Below are positions 1-8,589 of a stretch of 64,000 nt of DNA, one piece after another (positions within the stretch are counted from its first letter, which is position 1; every line of letters begins with the position of its first letter). The stretch comes from SAR202 cluster bacterium (GTDB taxonomy: Bacteria > Chloroflexota > Dehalococcoidia > Lucifugimonadales > VXLM01). The notes beneath the pieces are model-generated. The model was given only the letters and a program-made list of their open reading frames with translations. It was not told where the DNA came from and made no database searches. The DNA lies in NCBI GenBank assembly GCA_022448725.1, contig JAKUTR010000009.1:1-64000 (forward strand), in the 5' to 3' direction. The translations under genes and the position numbers were made by a program.

Positions 1-110
1 TCTTTTTCGTCATGCTCGTCTTTTTCGTCTTTTTCGTCATGCTCGTCTTTTTCGTCATGCTCGTCATGCTCGTCATGCTCGTCATGCTCGTCATGCTCGT
101 CATGCTCGTC
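1..110 (-). repeat. 9-bp tandem repeat coding for DEH/DEK tripeptides
   Basis: Twelve complete 9-base units lie in frame inside the metal-binding lipoprotein gene. Read on the minus strand they give six DEH units and then DEK, DEH, DEK, DEK, DEH, DEK up to the window edge. The only differences are in the second and third codons of the unit (GAG CAT or GAA AAA). The array continues beyond position 1, so its full length is unknown. Whole-unit slippage would keep the reading frame. Confidence 0.95.
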
Positions 111-500
111 GATTTTGAACTCAATAGGGTCAATCTTGGGGCCAATTTCAACCAACACTTGTCCGGATTCAACTGAATTCTGAATTAACTTGGATAACGC
201 AGCTGTTTCATATTTCAAGCCTACATAGAAAACCAAATCGGCTTCATTGATTTTTTTTACATCTTGCGGGGAGGGTTCAAAATGGTGGGGGTCAGCGGCA
301 TGTGGTATTAAAACTTCTACTTGGACATTCTCTCCTGCCACTTGTTTAACGAATTCACCAAGCATCGGCGTTGTAGCGAGCACCGTTAATTCATTACCGG
401 AATCTTCAGTTGCAGTTGATCCTTCTTCCCCACTCAGACAGCCCACAACCAAAATAGCTGTACTTATTACTGCAAGTTTCACAATATATGCCAGTCGCAT
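1..500 (-). CDS. ZnuA-type metal ABC transporter substrate-binding lipoprotein, C-terminal part outside window
   Basis: This is the solute-binding protein of a zinc/manganese-type ABC importer (cluster A-I family), acting outside the membrane. The start is the ATG ending at 500. The first 20 residues form a lipoprotein signal with lipobox LVVGC. The mature part reads TVLATTPMLGEFVKQVAG and later IPHAADPHHFEPSP, which is the family's first metal-ligand histidine region. From about residue 131 the chain becomes a repeat of the tripeptides DEH and DEK and runs off the window, so the C-terminal lobe is not seen. Charged His-rich loops at this place are typical of zinc-binding members. It is divergent from a Fur-family regulator, with a Fur-like operator between them. 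Zinc is the likeliest metal; manganese or iron cannot be excluded. Confidence 0.88.
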   Translation of the reverse strand, partial: MRLAYIVKLAVISTAILVVGCLSGEEGSTATEDSGNELTVLATTPMLGEFVKQVAGENVQVEVLIPHAADPHHFEPSPQDVKKINEADLVFYVGLKYETAALSKLIQNSVESGQVLVEIGPKIDPIEFKIDEHDEHDEHDEHDEHDEHDEKDEHDEKDEKDEHDEK

Positions 501-519
501 TACACAACTCCTCGAATAT

Positions 520-538
520 GGGAATGGTTCTCATTCCT
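520..538. promoter_or_regulatory. Fur/Zur-like operator
   Basis: The interval contains GGAATG, a 5-base spacer GTTCT, and CATTCC, a perfect 6-bp inverted repeat. It fits the 7-5-7 geometry and the AATG...CATT core of Fur-family boxes. It sits 20 bases upstream of the metal-binding lipoprotein start at 500 and about 70 bases before the divergent Fur-family gene at 609, so one site could control both. The assignment rests on pattern alone. Confidence 0.65.
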
Positions 539-596
539 AGTATTCTAGGGTTGCTCTAATATGTCAACGTATTACTAATAATTCAATTGAAGTAGG

Positions 597-602
597 TATA
601 AT
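597..602 (+). promoter_or_regulatory. -10 element of the Fur-family gene
   Basis: A perfect TATAAT lies six bases before the ATG at 609, so the expected transcription start falls at or within a base or two of the start codon. No ribosome binding site precedes the ATG and no good -35 is visible. The messenger may be leaderless. Confidence 0.5.
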
Positions 603-608
603 AATCAG

Positions 609-1055
609 ATGGTTAAACAGAAAGATCTATCAGAACGGTGCCGACAGTTGTTGGTAGATCACAATATCCCTATAACTCGACCGAGAATAGTCTTACTTGA
701 AATTTTGCTCCAGAATAAAGGGCCACTAAAAGTAGAAGATGTAATCAAACTGTCGGAAGGTAAATTGGCGGTATCCTCTTTATATCGAATCATAAATATG
801 CTCAAAAACCTGAATTTGATTAGCGAATTTCAAACCCCTGACAACACGAAAGTCATAGAACTATCTAGCACAAAAAACGATCATCATCATCATATTTTCT
901 GTAAATCCTGTGGCGCAGTCGAAGATTTTGAATTAAACGAATCTTTAGAAGATCACCTGGAAACCGAAATAAAGCTAATCGAATCATCACATCACATTTC
1001 AGTCCTGTCCCATTCGTTAGAACTTTTCAGCATTTGCGACCAATGCAAAAACTGA
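609..1055 (+). CDS. Fur-family metalloregulator (Fur/Zur/PerR type)
   Basis: A 148-residue transcription repressor of the ferric/zinc uptake regulator family. The N-terminal winged helix includes PITRPRIVLLEILL and SSLYRIINMLKNLNLI, matching the recognition-helix region (TVYRTLNLL in classic Fur). The dimerisation part starts with the histidine run NDHHHHIFCKSCG (residues 91-103), the metal-sensing segment. Two CxxC pairs, CKSC and CDQC near the C-terminus, would hold a structural zinc. It is divergent from the ZnuA-type lipoprotein gene, which points to zinc uptake control (Zur), but sequence alone does not separate Zur from Fur. The frame closes with a normal stop at 1055 and no partner gene follows directly. 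Confidence 0.88.
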   Translation: MVKQKDLSERCRQLLVDHNIPITRPRIVLLEILLQNKGPLKVEDVIKLSEGKLAVSSLYRIINMLKNLNLISEFQTPDNTKVIELSSTKNDHHHHIFCKSCGAVEDFELNESLEDHLETEIKLIESSHHISVLSHSLELFSICDQCKN

Positions 1056-1252
1056 GGCAAGTAAAATAAGATAACCCTATACAAGAACAGATTGGTCCTG
1101 CGGGAGCCATAACGGAAAAATGCAGGCGAAGAACTCAGTCCGGATAATTCTGAGAGGTACAGAGCAAGTCCATATCGACACAATAGGTCCTTGATTTACT
1201 CTCATGCTAAAACCACAGGTCAAAGCCCTTTCCTCGTAACAATCCTAGCAAT

Positions 1253-2221
1253 ATGCTGACTAGACAACTTGGTAAAAATGGCCCTGAAGTCCCCGTGGTA
1301 TGCATTGGCACTTGGGGAATTGGTGGAGCGTACGGTCAGGTTGACGATAAAAGTGCTATCAACTTGTTGAGGACCGCTGTTGATAGCGGACTCACTTTCA
1401 TCGATACCGCTGAGATTTACAACGACAGCGAAAAATTGGTCGGGAAAGCAATAACCAATCACCGTGAACAGGTATTTCTAGCTACGAAACTTTCGTACGG
1501 TGACGACTCTTCAGAGCGTATAGAAACTGCGCTTCATACGAGTCTGAAACTATTACGGACCGATCATATCGATCTTTACCAGTTACATACACCCAGTAAG
1601 ATCGGCCGCCCTGTTGAAGATACGATGGCTGATCTTCTCAGGTACAAAGATGCAGGAAAAATTCGTTACATTGGGGTATCAAATTTTTCTCCTCAACAAA
1701 TAGATGAGGTCGCGCAGACAGGCATCGTTGATAGTTCTCAACCGAGATACAGCATGTTATTTCGAGATTCCGAGAAAGCTGAGTTACCAGCTTGCGTTCG
1801 CAACGGGATTGGCGCAATGGTCTATTCGGTGATGGCAAAAGGGCTCTTGGCTAGTAAGTACAAGCCTGGCCATATTTTTCCGGTAGAAGATGAACGGAGC
1901 AACTGGCCCCATTTCAAAGGTCAGCTCTTCGAACAAATTTATTCGGTCACCGAAAAACTCAAAGAATGGGCAGCTGACCACGGCCGTGACATGGCTCAAC
2001 TCTCCGTTGCCTGGGTGCTTACAAACCCAGCGGTTACTTCTGCGATTGTTGGGGTAACACGGCAAGACCAAATTCAGCAAAATGCTAGAGCAGGGGATTG
2101 GGTATTGAGTCCAAAGCAACTAGCTGAACTTGAAAACATTCAAGGTGACCTTAGGCTAAGCCAGGATCCTGCATGGCTAACAAGGCGACGCAAGGAGCAA
2201 GAACTTGAGAACCGAGATTGA
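1253..2221 (+). CDS. Aldo/keto reductase
   Basis: A 322-residue NAD(P)H-dependent oxidoreductase with the (alpha/beta)8 barrel of the AKR family. The catalytic tetrad is visible: D51 and Y56 in FIDTAEIYND, K79 in LATKLS, H112 in LYQLHTP. The cofactor-binding segments GVSNFSPQQID and AIVGVTRQDQI are also present, so the protein appears intact. Its substrate cannot be told from sequence; the family reduces aldehydes and ketones or acts on sugar derivatives. No strong ribosome binding site precedes the ATG. Its last codons overlap the start of the DUF6282 gene, and the AAGGAG for that gene lies inside this one, so the two are probably co-translated. Confidence 0.93.
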   Translation: MLTRQLGKNGPEVPVVCIGTWGIGGAYGQVDDKSAINLLRTAVDSGLTFIDTAEIYNDSEKLVGKAITNHREQVFLATKLSYGDDSSERIETALHTSLKLLRTDHIDLYQLHTPSKIGRPVEDTMADLLRYKDAGKIRYIGVSNFSPQQIDEVAQTGIVDSSQPRYSMLFRDSEKAELPACVRNGIGAMVYSVMAKGLLASKYKPGHIFPVEDERSNWPHFKGQLFEQIYSVTEKLKEWAADHGRDMAQLSVAWVLTNPAVTSAIVGVTRQDQIQQNARAGDWVLSPKQLAELENIQGDLRLSQDPAWLTRRRKEQELENRD

Positions 2222-2993
2222 AGAAATACTGATCGGCTCATTCGATTTCAGGGTTCATGCCAACCCCGATACAGACATAGAGCGCAGGGTCGATTTTCTT
2301 GAGGCAGGCCGAGATGCGCACGAGGCTCAAATGACTGGATTTGTATATTTGAGCCACCATCAACCTACAGCTCCTATGGCCTATGCGCTTAACCGTATGT
2401 ACCCAGGGTTGAAGACGATAGGATCTATTGCGCTTAATAAAGCAGTGGGTGGTATCAACCCTGATGCTGTTACAGTAGCAGCGAATCTAGGTGCAAGAGT
2501 AGTCTGGATGCCGACTCGAAGCGCAGATATTGTGCCTGTTACAGACACTGCAGGCGAACTCCTGCCCGAGGTTATAAACCTTCTGGATGTAGTGAAGGAG
2601 CATGATCTGGTACTCGCATCAACCCACATATCTGTTTCTGACACGATCAAATTATTTGATGAAGCAAAGTCTCGCGACATCGGTCGGTTGATTGTTAGTA
2701 ATCCTGCTACTCGGATGAATAACCAACATATCGAGTACCTCAAGTCACTGGGAGTTTTTTTTGAATTACCTTTTTATGCATACCAGCATGAGGCACCTAC
2801 AAAAATCGTCTCGGACATAGCGATGCTGGGAGCAGACCATTGCATCGTCGCAACCGACTTCGGACACTGGATGACGGCGCCTCCCGCAGAAGGGATGCGT
2901 CTCGCGATAGCAATGTTGCTACAAGGTGGATTGACTCCCAAAGAGGCTAGTCGATTGGTTGCAGATAATCCATTAGGCTTAGTTATTACCTAA
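2205..2993 (+). CDS. DUF6282 family protein, amidohydrolase-like
   Basis: A 262-residue protein that resembles the DUF6282 group, thought to share the metal-dependent hydrolase barrel. It opens with GSFDFRVHANPDTDIERR, where the histidine sits in the usual first-strand place, and has STHISVSD in the middle and VATDFGHW near the end, offering further candidate metal ligands. The start is TTG at 2205: AAGGAG at 2192-2197 lies 7 bases before it, inside the aldo/keto reductase gene, giving a 17-base overlap. The 3' end overlaps the convergent purH stop by 4 bases. The substrate is unknown. Family assignment is from memory of the motif pattern. Confidence 0.75.
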   Translation: MRTEIEEILIGSFDFRVHANPDTDIERRVDFLEAGRDAHEAQMTGFVYLSHHQPTAPMAYALNRMYPGLKTIGSIALNKAVGGINPDAVTVAANLGARVVWMPTRSADIVPVTDTAGELLPEVINLLDVVKEHDLVLASTHISVSDTIKLFDEAKSRDIGRLIVSNPATRMNNQHIEYLKSLGVFFELPFYAYQHEAPTKIVSDIAMLGADHCIVATDFGHWMTAPPAEGMRLAIAMLLQGGLTPKEASRLVADNPLGLVIT

Positions 2994-4531
2994 TGTTTAA
3001 AATGCCTGACACCTGTAAGTGCCATAGCCATTCCTAAACGATCAGCCGCTTCAATTACATCAGAATCCCGGACCGACCCTCCAGGCTGTACAACCGAAGT
3101 AACGCCGCCTGTTGCCGCTAATTCAACATTATCAGCAAACGGCATAAAGGCATCTGAAGCCATTGCACTTCCTTGAGCCTTATCTCCTGCAATCCGAAGA
3201 GCTAAGTGGACACTTGTCACTCGATTCGGTTGTCCAGCACCCATACCAACCATTGTGTTGTCTTTAGCGAGCACTATTGCGTTGGACTTGATATGCCTTG
3301 AAACCTGCCATGCAAATGCTAAGTCGAGTAACTCTTCATCTGTAGGAGAGCGCTTTGTAACAAACTCCCAGTCATCCGTCTCCTCTTGAATTGAATCGGC
3401 TGTTTGAAGAAGTGCTCCACCCGAGAGAAATCGCATCTCGAACCCAGTTAAGGAACTGCTGACCGCTGACACTTTCAATACGCGAGTTTGTTTTCGACCC
3501 TGTAACGCCTCAAGAACCCCTTCTTCGAATCCTGGTGCAATAATGATGTGGTACAGGACACCGCGCATGGCCTCAACCGTGGATAGGCTCAAAGGCCGGT
3601 TAAAAGCTACAATTCCCCCATAGGCTGAAGTTGAATCCCCTTGGAAAGCACGTTGATAGGCGGTGGGTTGATCATTATGTAATGCTAAGCCGCAAGGATT
3701 TAGGTGTTTGACTACGCACGCAGCAGGTTCACTAAAGTCCGAAACCGCCATCCAGGCCGCATCTGCATCAAGATAGTTCGTGTACGACATCTCGATCCCA
3801 TGCACCAACTCAGCACCTACAATCCCTGCTGATCCTGTTGGGTCGGCGTAAATTGAGGCATGCTGGTGAGGATTCTCCCCGTAACGGAGTTCTGAAACTT
3901 TATTAAGACCGATCGTCAGTTCCTTCGGAGTCAACAAGTCCCCGTCACTTAGATACCGAGATACCGCTGTATCGTAGTGGGCAACATGTTGAAAGGCTTT
4001 CATCGCAAGATCTTTCCGCTCGTCATAGGACAGCATAGAAGCACTTGGGGGGGCTTTCGCTTCATTGATCCGCTTTGAAACCCATTCATAGTCATTTGGG
4101 TCTACTAAAACAATAACGCCGGGAAAGTTCTTTGCGGCGGCTCTCAACATTGTTGGGCCACCGATATCAATATTCTCAAGAGCCTCTGCTTCACTTGTAC
4201 CTGTTTTCCGTATTGTTTCAACAAAGGGGTAGAGATTCGCCACAACGATGTCTATCTGATCGATATCATGAAAAGCCAGCTCAGATAAATCGTCTGCAAC
4301 ATCCCTCCGGGCTAGCAGTCCCGCATGGACAGTTGGATGAAGAGTCTTTACTCGACCATCCAGAATCTCCGGGAATCCCGTCAGCTCGGAGACTAACTGA
4401 ACCTTAAGACCTGCAGCAGTTAAATCTCGGTGAGTGCCTCCGGTACTTACCAGATCAAAACCCGCATCGACTAGTGCTCGTGCAAGCGAAGTAATACCTT
4501 GTTTGTCGTATGTGCTAATGAGTGCTTTCAT
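2990..4531 (-). CDS. purH: Bifunctional AICAR transformylase / IMP cyclohydrolase
   Basis: A 513-residue enzyme for the last two steps of IMP synthesis: formyl transfer from 10-formyl-THF to AICAR, then ring closure to IMP. The N-terminal IMPCH domain shows ALISTYDKQGI, STGGTHRDL and LDGRVKTLHPTVHAGLLARR. The transformylase domain shows SELRYGENPHQHA and VVKHLNPCGLAL, the latter with the catalytic Lys-His pair, and ends with QPGGSVRDSDVIEAAD and GVRHFKH. Length is normal. GAGG stands about 9 bases before the ATG. It is the last gene of purF-purM-purH. The 213-base spacer before it has no purN gene, which often sits at this place. Confidence 0.97.
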   Translation of the reverse strand: MKALISTYDKQGITSLARALVDAGFDLVSTGGTHRDLTAAGLKVQLVSELTGFPEILDGRVKTLHPTVHAGLLARRDVADDLSELAFHDIDQIDIVVANLYPFVETIRKTGTSEAEALENIDIGGPTMLRAAAKNFPGVIVLVDPNDYEWVSKRINEAKAPPSASMLSYDERKDLAMKAFQHVAHYDTAVSRYLSDGDLLTPKELTIGLNKVSELRYGENPHQHASIYADPTGSAGIVGAELVHGIEMSYTNYLDADAAWMAVSDFSEPAACVVKHLNPCGLALHNDQPTAYQRAFQGDSTSAYGGIVAFNRPLSLSTVEAMRGVLYHIIIAPGFEEGVLEALQGRKQTRVLKVSAVSSSLTGFEMRFLSGGALLQTADSIQEETDDWEFVTKRSPTDEELLDLAFAWQVSRHIKSNAIVLAKDNTMVGMGAGQPNRVTSVHLALRIAGDKAQGSAMASDAFMPFADNVELAATGGVTSVVQPGGSVRDSDVIEAADRLGMAMALTGVRHFKH

Positions 4532-4744
4532 AGTGACAATCCTCTGAAAATTATCTTCTCTGAATTTTACTTTCTGGGTAACATTTCAAATAGCCATCCC
4601 GTCTAATCAACATAATTCCGACACTGCTATTATCGGAGCCGATTTCCGGGAGATTTAGTCCTGAGACTGTTAGCTGCTCTCAACTGATGAGGAAAGAACC
4701 GGATCCTCCGTAGCCCAATTCCTTGGTTACTGTTGAAAACACTC
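4532..4744 (-). other. 213-base spacer between purM and purH
   Basis: There is no recognisable gene in this interval, which is long for the inside of an operon. One minus-strand frame is open on both sides of a single TGA and would read in part LPEIGSDNSSVGIMLIRRDG before a TAA close to purH. I do not recognise it as PurN, which would be expected at this place and needs about 190 residues. It may be a remnant of a lost gene or chance. No terminator hairpin was seen, so purH is probably read through from the purF promoter. Confidence 0.35.
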
Positions 4745-5758
4745 TTACCGTAGTACCACACGTACTCCGCTAACATTTTCAACTACGCTACCAACCACCG
4801 TAGCCTCGGGTATCAGGGTGCATATACTGTCCTTACTACCTTCATCACAGATAAGAACCATACCTAACCCCATATTGAACACTCGATACATTTCGCTACT
4901 ATCTATCCCTCCAATATCGCGTAATACCTCAAAGATCGGCGGTACTATCCAAGTCTGCATTTCGATATCAGCGCATAGATTTTTGGGTAGGGCGCGTGGC
5001 ACATTGTCCGACAAGCCTCCGCCAGTGATATGGGCAATGGATTTAACATAAGGAATTATTGGTTCTATTAATGGAAAGTAAGCACGGTGTGGTTCGAGTA
5101 GTGCTTCACCCAATGTGCAACCAAGACTTTCGTGATAGTGGAAGAGAGGAGACGGGTCATTATTTATATTCAGAACATGTCGGACCAGTGAATAACCATT
5201 GGTGTGTAATCCGGTTGAGGGCACTCCAATTAAGATGTCGCCTTGCCGCACCGACTCCGGGGCAAGAATTTCTTCTTTTTCAACAACACCGACTACAAAA
5301 CCCGACAGGTCGAATTCTTTTGGGGCAAACAAACCTGGCAACTCGGAAGTTTCTCCACCAATCAGCGCACAACCGTTTTCACGGCACGCCTTAACGACCC
5401 CCGTAATCAAAGCCTCCGTCAGACCAGAATCTACTTGGCCCGTTGCTATATAGTCCAAAAAGAATAATGGTTTTGCGCCAGATGTAATAACATCATTGAC
5501 ACATGCATTTACAACGTCTTCTCCCAGTCCTTGGTAACTCTCCATTGCGATTGCTATCTTCAGCTTGGTACCGACATTATCAGTACCGGAGACTAGGACG
5601 GGTGACTCGTACTTAGCTAACTGATACAAACCGCCGAAACCGCCCAATGCGGTAAGCACTTCGGGGCCGTGTGTGGAAGCGGCAAGATCAGCAATACGAC
5701 TTTTAACCTTATCTGCCGCTTCGACATCGACGCCAGCAGATTTATAGGTTGCAGTCAT
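4745..5758 (-). CDS. purM: Phosphoribosylformylglycinamidine cyclo-ligase (AIR synthase)
   Basis: A 337-residue ATP-dependent enzyme that closes FGAM to aminoimidazole ribotide, the fifth step of purine synthesis. Family segments are clear: YKSAGVDVEAADKVKSRI at the N-terminus, SGTDNVGTKLKIA, the substrate loop GLGEDVVNACVNDVITSGAKPLFFLDY, ALIGGETSELPG, and GVPSTGLHTNGYSLVR. The C-terminal ATP-grasp-like half contains HITGGGLSDNVPRALP. Length is normal. The gene lies 74 bases behind purF on the same strand and is followed by purH after a 213-base spacer. Confidence 0.97.
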   Translation of the reverse strand: MTATYKSAGVDVEAADKVKSRIADLAASTHGPEVLTALGGFGGLYQLAKYESPVLVSGTDNVGTKLKIAIAMESYQGLGEDVVNACVNDVITSGAKPLFFLDYIATGQVDSGLTEALITGVVKACRENGCALIGGETSELPGLFAPKEFDLSGFVVGVVEKEEILAPESVRQGDILIGVPSTGLHTNGYSLVRHVLNINNDPSPLFHYHESLGCTLGEALLEPHRAYFPLIEPIIPYVKSIAHITGGGLSDNVPRALPKNLCADIEMQTWIVPPIFEVLRDIGGIDSSEMYRVFNMGLGMVLICDEGSKDSICTLIPEATVVGSVVENVSGVRVVLR

Positions 5759-5832
5759 GTCCTTTACCTTGTTCTTCCACTCTATTGATCTGTATTGACA
5801 CAGGACAATGCGTATTAACTGTAAACAAATAT

Positions 5833-7245
5833 CTACTGCGGCTCAAAAGCAAGTTTATCCATCTCGAGTTGGACAGGTATGGGTGACTCACCGGAAAAGC
5901 AAGCCAAACAAGATTGTTGCTCCGTCGTTCCAACCGCCCGTAACAAACCTTCGACGCTTAGGTATCCAAGTGAGTCTGCTTCTACCAATTGTCGTACCTC
6001 TTCTACAGCACGATCGAATGCAGCGAGTTCACGTCTTGTGGGAAAATCGACTCCCAAATAGCAGGGGTGCTGGATCGGAGGACTACCAATACGGAGATGT
6101 ACCTCCTTGGCTCCTGCCCGTCGTAGCATCTGCACAACTTGACGCTGAGTAGTACCACGAACGATGCTATCGTCTATTACGATAAGAGATTTACCTTCGA
6201 TAAGCTCTTGCAGAGGATTAAGCTTCATCCGCACACCCATATCACGTAGACGCTGATCCGGCATAATAAAGGTTCGGCCGACATAACGGTTCTTTACTAG
6301 GCCCTCACCGTATGGGATTCCTGATTCCTCTGCGTAACCCACCGCCGCAGGGGTTCCTCCGTCTGGAACACCAATGACAACATCCGCAGCCACAGGGTGC
6401 TCCTTCGCTAGTTCCGCCCCCATCAATTTCCGGCTGTTGTACACCAATTTGTTGTCAAGAATGCTGTCCGGACGGGCGATATAGATGTGTTCGAAAATAC
6501 AAGGTGCGGGTTTACGCGTCAGCGTACGTTGATAGACCGTTCGTAAACCATTAGCGTCAATTATAACTGCTTCTCCTGGCTGGACCTCCCTAACAAACTC
6601 GGCGCCAGTTTGGTCAAAAGCGCATGTCTCGGAGGCTATCATCCATCCTCCATTATCCAATCTGCCAATCGAAAGAGGCCTGACACCAAGAGGATCACGT
6701 ATACCCAGGACAGCGTTGTTCGTAAGTACAACCAGTGAGTAGGCTCCCCTGAGCCGCTTCATCACGTGATCCAAACGGTCTGTCCAATTTTCCCCTGGGG
6801 AGTTTGCTAGGAGATGAGCTATGACCTCTGAGTCACTAGTGGAATCGAAATGCAAGCCCCATTCGATTAGCTCTTCACGCAGCGCAGCAGCATTAACAAT
6901 GTTGCCATTATGTCCGAGAGCTACTTCAACATTAGGCCCAACGGAACGAATCGGCTGAGCGTTACATATGTCGCTACTGCCGGTTGTGGAGTAACGGGTG
7001 TGCCCGATCCCTATATGTCCAGGTAGTTTAGATACGTCCTTCTCATCAAACGCCTGGGTTATAAGCCCCATTGCTGTACGGATTTCGATACCGTTACCGT
7101 TCACGGTTGCTATACCTGCACTCTCTTGACCACGATGTTGGAGCGCATGGAGTCCGAAGAAGGTTACTCGCGCCGCTTCCTCTTGGGGAAGATACACTCC
7201 GACAACGCCGCAGGCTTCCTTCGGGCTGTCGGATACAAAGGGCAA
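5833..7245 (-). CDS. purF: Amidophosphoribosyltransferase, iron-sulfur type
   Basis: A 470-residue enzyme that makes phosphoribosylamine from PRPP and glutamine, the first committed step of purine synthesis. The start is TTG at 7245 with GAGGG 8 bases ahead. The chain opens with an 11-residue propeptide before Cys12 in EACGVVGVY, which after cleavage becomes the N-terminal nucleophile of the glutaminase domain. HALQHRGQESAGIA follows. The phosphoribosyltransferase half contains the PRPP loop LIVIDDSIVRGTT. Cysteines in PCIFEHIYIARPDS, HPCYLGVDF and SCLACFSG match the four ligands of the 4Fe-4S cluster in Bacillus-type PurF. It heads the purF-purM-purH operon behind a good promoter. Confidence 0.97.
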   Translation of the reverse strand: MPFVSDSPKEACGVVGVYLPQEEAARVTFFGLHALQHRGQESAGIATVNGNGIEIRTAMGLITQAFDEKDVSKLPGHIGIGHTRYSTTGSSDICNAQPIRSVGPNVEVALGHNGNIVNAAALREELIEWGLHFDSTSDSEVIAHLLANSPGENWTDRLDHVMKRLRGAYSLVVLTNNAVLGIRDPLGVRPLSIGRLDNGGWMIASETCAFDQTGAEFVREVQPGEAVIIDANGLRTVYQRTLTRKPAPCIFEHIYIARPDSILDNKLVYNSRKLMGAELAKEHPVAADVVIGVPDGGTPAAVGYAEESGIPYGEGLVKNRYVGRTFIMPDQRLRDMGVRMKLNPLQELIEGKSLIVIDDSIVRGTTQRQVVQMLRRAGAKEVHLRIGSPPIQHPCYLGVDFPTRRELAAFDRAVEEVRQLVEADSLGYLSVEGLLRAVGTTEQQSCLACFSGESPIPVQLEMDKLAFEPQ

Positions 7246-7283
7246 GTGGTAATCCCTCAGAGATTGCTGTGGGGCTGTCAGGA

Positions 7284-7313
7284 ATTATAGGCTGCTTCCT
7301 TGGCCATGGTCAA
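7284..7313 (-). promoter_or_regulatory. Promoter of the purF operon
   Basis: On the minus strand TTGACC (7308-7313) is followed after 18 bases by a perfect TATAAT (7284-7289). Transcription would begin near 7277, leaving a leader of about 30 bases before the TTG start at 7245. This separates purF from the upstream MFS transporter gene. No PurR-box or riboswitch fold is evident in the short leader. Confidence 0.7.
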
Positions 7314-7344
7314 TGATGCATCTCTTCTTGGGAGTACACTCCCA

Positions 7345-8589
7345 TCATTGTGATATACGACTACGGAGTGCTGGCATCAAGACTCCAATTAGTGCAATAC
7401 CCAAGAATCCAATAGCAGCAGTGATAGTGAGAGCAAAGGCTGCATCGTAGCGCTCTGCCAGGGCTCCAACAATGATTGCTCCAACCGGAGCAGTCCCGAT
7501 GGCTAAACTGATGACGCCAAGGTTTTTACCACGCATGTTCTCAGGGGAAACAAGCATTGTGACGGTAGCTTGCATGGTCGCGAACCCTGATATCCCGGTG
7601 CCCAATAGGATCATTAGTGGTAACGAAACCCAGTAAAGCGGAGACAGGGAGAATAGTAGTAAGGAACCCATTGCTAACAGAGAACCCAGGACAAACAATC
7701 TGCCATGGTATTGAATCGCAGGTCTTGAGGCTATGATCATGGCGCCGAGTGATGCGCCAAAGCCATCCCCTGCCTGTAGTAGTCCCATCAACGCGGGTCC
7801 TACAAGCAGGATATCTCTTGCGACCACTGGGACCATATGACGATAAGAAAACAGCATAAGGTTCATTGTAATAGTTACTAGAATCACTGCTAAAAGCACC
7901 TTATGCGTCAAGGAATATGAAAGTCCTTGTACTAGGTCTTTACCCACTGTGACTGGTGCTATTGGTGGAACTTTTCTCGCTGGGGGTTGCACAAACCAGA
8001 TCAGTGTCGACGACACAAGATAGAGGCAACAAACAACAGAATAGCCTCCTTTTACTTCGATCTGACTAATCAGAACACCGGCTAATAAAGGGCCCAGCAT
8101 GGAACTGGCTGTCATGCCAATTGAGTCCAGTGCAAGTGCATTTGTAACTCTACGCGAGCCAATAAGATCAAATATCACTGTACGCCGCACAACAAGCTCT
8201 AGGCTCCAAGATGTGCCAATTACCAGAGCCATTACATATGCGTGCCAGTATTGTTCATTACCAGTAAACAGGACCCATGTCATAATTAATACAACAAAGA
8301 GATTGGTGCCCTGCGTTGCTCTTAGTAACTGTTTGCGGTTAAGAGAATCTGCCATAACTCCGCTGATTAACCCCAAAAAGAACATTGGGGTTAGAGAAAA
8401 TGTACCTACATGTGCCACTAGCCATGCAGAATCCGTAAGCTCTAGTACCATCCAAGCTAATAGGGTCATCTGCATCCAACGCGCTGTCAGTGAGAAAAAA
8501 TTCGCAGGCCATAGGATTCTATAAGCCGGATTTTTGAAGGCGTAAAACGTATGCGCCATTCCGGGTCGTTGGTAATTACGGAAGTGCAT
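7345..8589 (-). CDS. MFS transporter, EntS-like (MFS_3)
   Basis: A 414-residue membrane protein with about twelve hydrophobic segments, of the major facilitator type related to enterobactin exporter-like proteins. It opens with AFKNPAYRILWPANFFSLTARWMQ and has the MFS loop motif LISGVMADSLNRKQLL after the second helix and GVISLAIGTAPVGAIIVGAL in the C-terminal half. Such proteins are often drug or small-molecule exporters; the substrate cannot be told here. AGGT stands close before the ATG at 8589; an alternative ATG ten codons in (MAHTFYAF) has no better site. It lies 99 bases upstream of purF but purF has its own promoter, so a shared function is not implied. Confidence 0.88.
   Translation of the reverse strand: MHFRNYQRPGMAHTFYAFKNPAYRILWPANFFSLTARWMQMTLLAWMVLELTDSAWLVAHVGTFSLTPMFFLGLISGVMADSLNRKQLLRATQGTNLFVVLIMTWVLFTGNEQYWHAYVMALVIGTSWSLELVVRRTVIFDLIGSRRVTNALALDSIGMTASSMLGPLLAGVLISQIEVKGGYSVVCCLYLVSSTLIWFVQPPARKVPPIAPVTVGKDLVQGLSYSLTHKVLLAVILVTITMNLMLFSYRHMVPVVARDILLVGPALMGLLQAGDGFGASLGAMIIASRPAIQYHGRLFVLGSLLAMGSLLLFSLSPLYWVSLPLMILLGTGISGFATMQATVTMLVSPENMRGKNLGVISLAIGTAPVGAIIVGALAERYDAAFALTITAAIGFLGIALIGVLMPALRSRISQ

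Noticed and set aside
1-110. CRISPR-like or intergenic satellite repeat
   Set aside because: The units are 9 bases, without spacers, and in frame with a lipoprotein gene; they code for DEH/DEK.
7330-7343. Terminator GGGAG-TACA-CTCCC between the MFS gene and purF
   Set aside because: The stem is only 5-6 bp and no T tract follows on the minus strand.
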